Part shown: positions 11,705-11,809 of the stretch, one piece after another | Layout: each line of letters begins with the position of its first letter | Numbering within the stretch: the stretch's first letter is position 1 | Program-made: the position numbers and the translations under genes | Notes under the pieces: model-generated | What the model saw: the letters and a program-made list of their open reading frames with translations, nothing else | What the model was told of the DNA's origin: nothing | The model's database searches: none | Source: Bacteriovoracaceae bacterium | GTDB lineage: Bacteria; Bdellovibrionota; Bacteriovoracia; Bacteriovoracales; Bacteriovoracaceae | DNA length: 11,809 nucleotides | NCBI GenBank assembly: GCA_947442115.1 | Contig: CANEVK010000053.1 | Coordinates: 1-11,809 of the forward strand | Direction of reading: 5' to 3'

Positions 11705-11809
11705 TTAATATTTCATCAAAAGTTTAACCATTTCAATTTTTTCAATTTCATAACCATTATCTACTTCTTTTGTGTAGTACTTCGTTTGAAATGTGCATCT
11801 TCCAGTATT
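11705..11809 (-). CDS. 3' end of a minus-strand gene cut by the window edge
   Basis: An uninterrupted minus-strand frame enters from the right edge and stops with TAA at 11707-11705. It encodes 34 residues including GRCTFQTKYYTKEVDN and ending in EMVKLLMKY. The composition is that of a genuine protein end, and the position, convergent with the Alx gene and separated by a hairpin, fits a real gene. The family cannot be judged from this fragment. Confidence 0.55.
   Translation of the reverse strand, partial: NTGRCTFQTKYYTKEVDNGYEIEKIEMVKLLMKY

Noticed and set aside
1..11809. CRISPR array, tRNA, rRNA, IS element or replication origin
   Set aside because: No regularly spaced repeats, no cloverleaf with CCA-type end, no rRNA motifs, no transposase frame or terminal inverted repeats were found on reading both strands.

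Overview
The window is an AT-rich bacterial chromosome segment. It is dominated by small exported proteins: Sec signal peptides, lipoboxes, cysteine-rich mature regions and one outer-membrane barrel. It also holds two toxin-antitoxin-like cassettes, a single-RRM RNA-binding protein and an Alx/TerC membrane protein. This mix suggests a Gram-negative bacterium, and the style fits Bdellovibrionota such as the Bacteriovorax/Peredibacter group. That assignment is inference; no marker gene or rRNA is present.

Layout. 46-950: two exported proteins coupled by an ATGA overlap. 1049-1683: a RelE/BrnT-like (DUF4258-like) toxin candidate followed by an HTH antitoxin candidate. 1832-3873: a putative lipoprotein, a cysteine-rich secreted protein and, directly after its stop in the same frame, a membrane-anchored protein, ending at a long inverted repeat. 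3923-4810 (minus): a small two-cysteine secreted protein and a DUF4430-like protein. 4930-5637: a PAP/fibrillin-like exported protein. 5671-6884: a winged-HTH regulator plus an AbiEii/MenT-like nucleotidyltransferase. 6815-7484: a decayed zone with a minus-strand ORF of doubtful integrity, a stop-interrupted remnant related to the gene at 3923-4291, and an orphan terminator-like hairpin. 7544-7948: an eight-cysteine secreted protein with a clear terminator. 8222-8641 (minus): the RRM protein. 8765-9144: a secreted protein preceded by a six-codon leader ORF. 9158-9713: two divergent small lipoprotein genes, one without a standard start codon. 9710-11809: a beta-barrel protein (minus), the Alx/TerC gene, and the 3' end of another gene entering from the right.

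How parts work together. Both TA-like cassettes share one promoter design: a perfect palindrome over the -35 region, a consensus TATAAT, and the ATG exactly 6 nt after it. Both messages should therefore be leaderless and probably autorepressed. In the first cassette only the antitoxin gene has a consensus Shine-Dalgarno, which would bias translation toward antitoxin. Several other gene pairs are joined by stop/start overlaps.

The most interesting points are the repeated leaderless TA promoter design, the small lipoprotein gene with a good promoter and Shine-Dalgarno but an ATC/ATT start, the pseudogene made by an apparent internal deletion, and the six-codon leader ORF.
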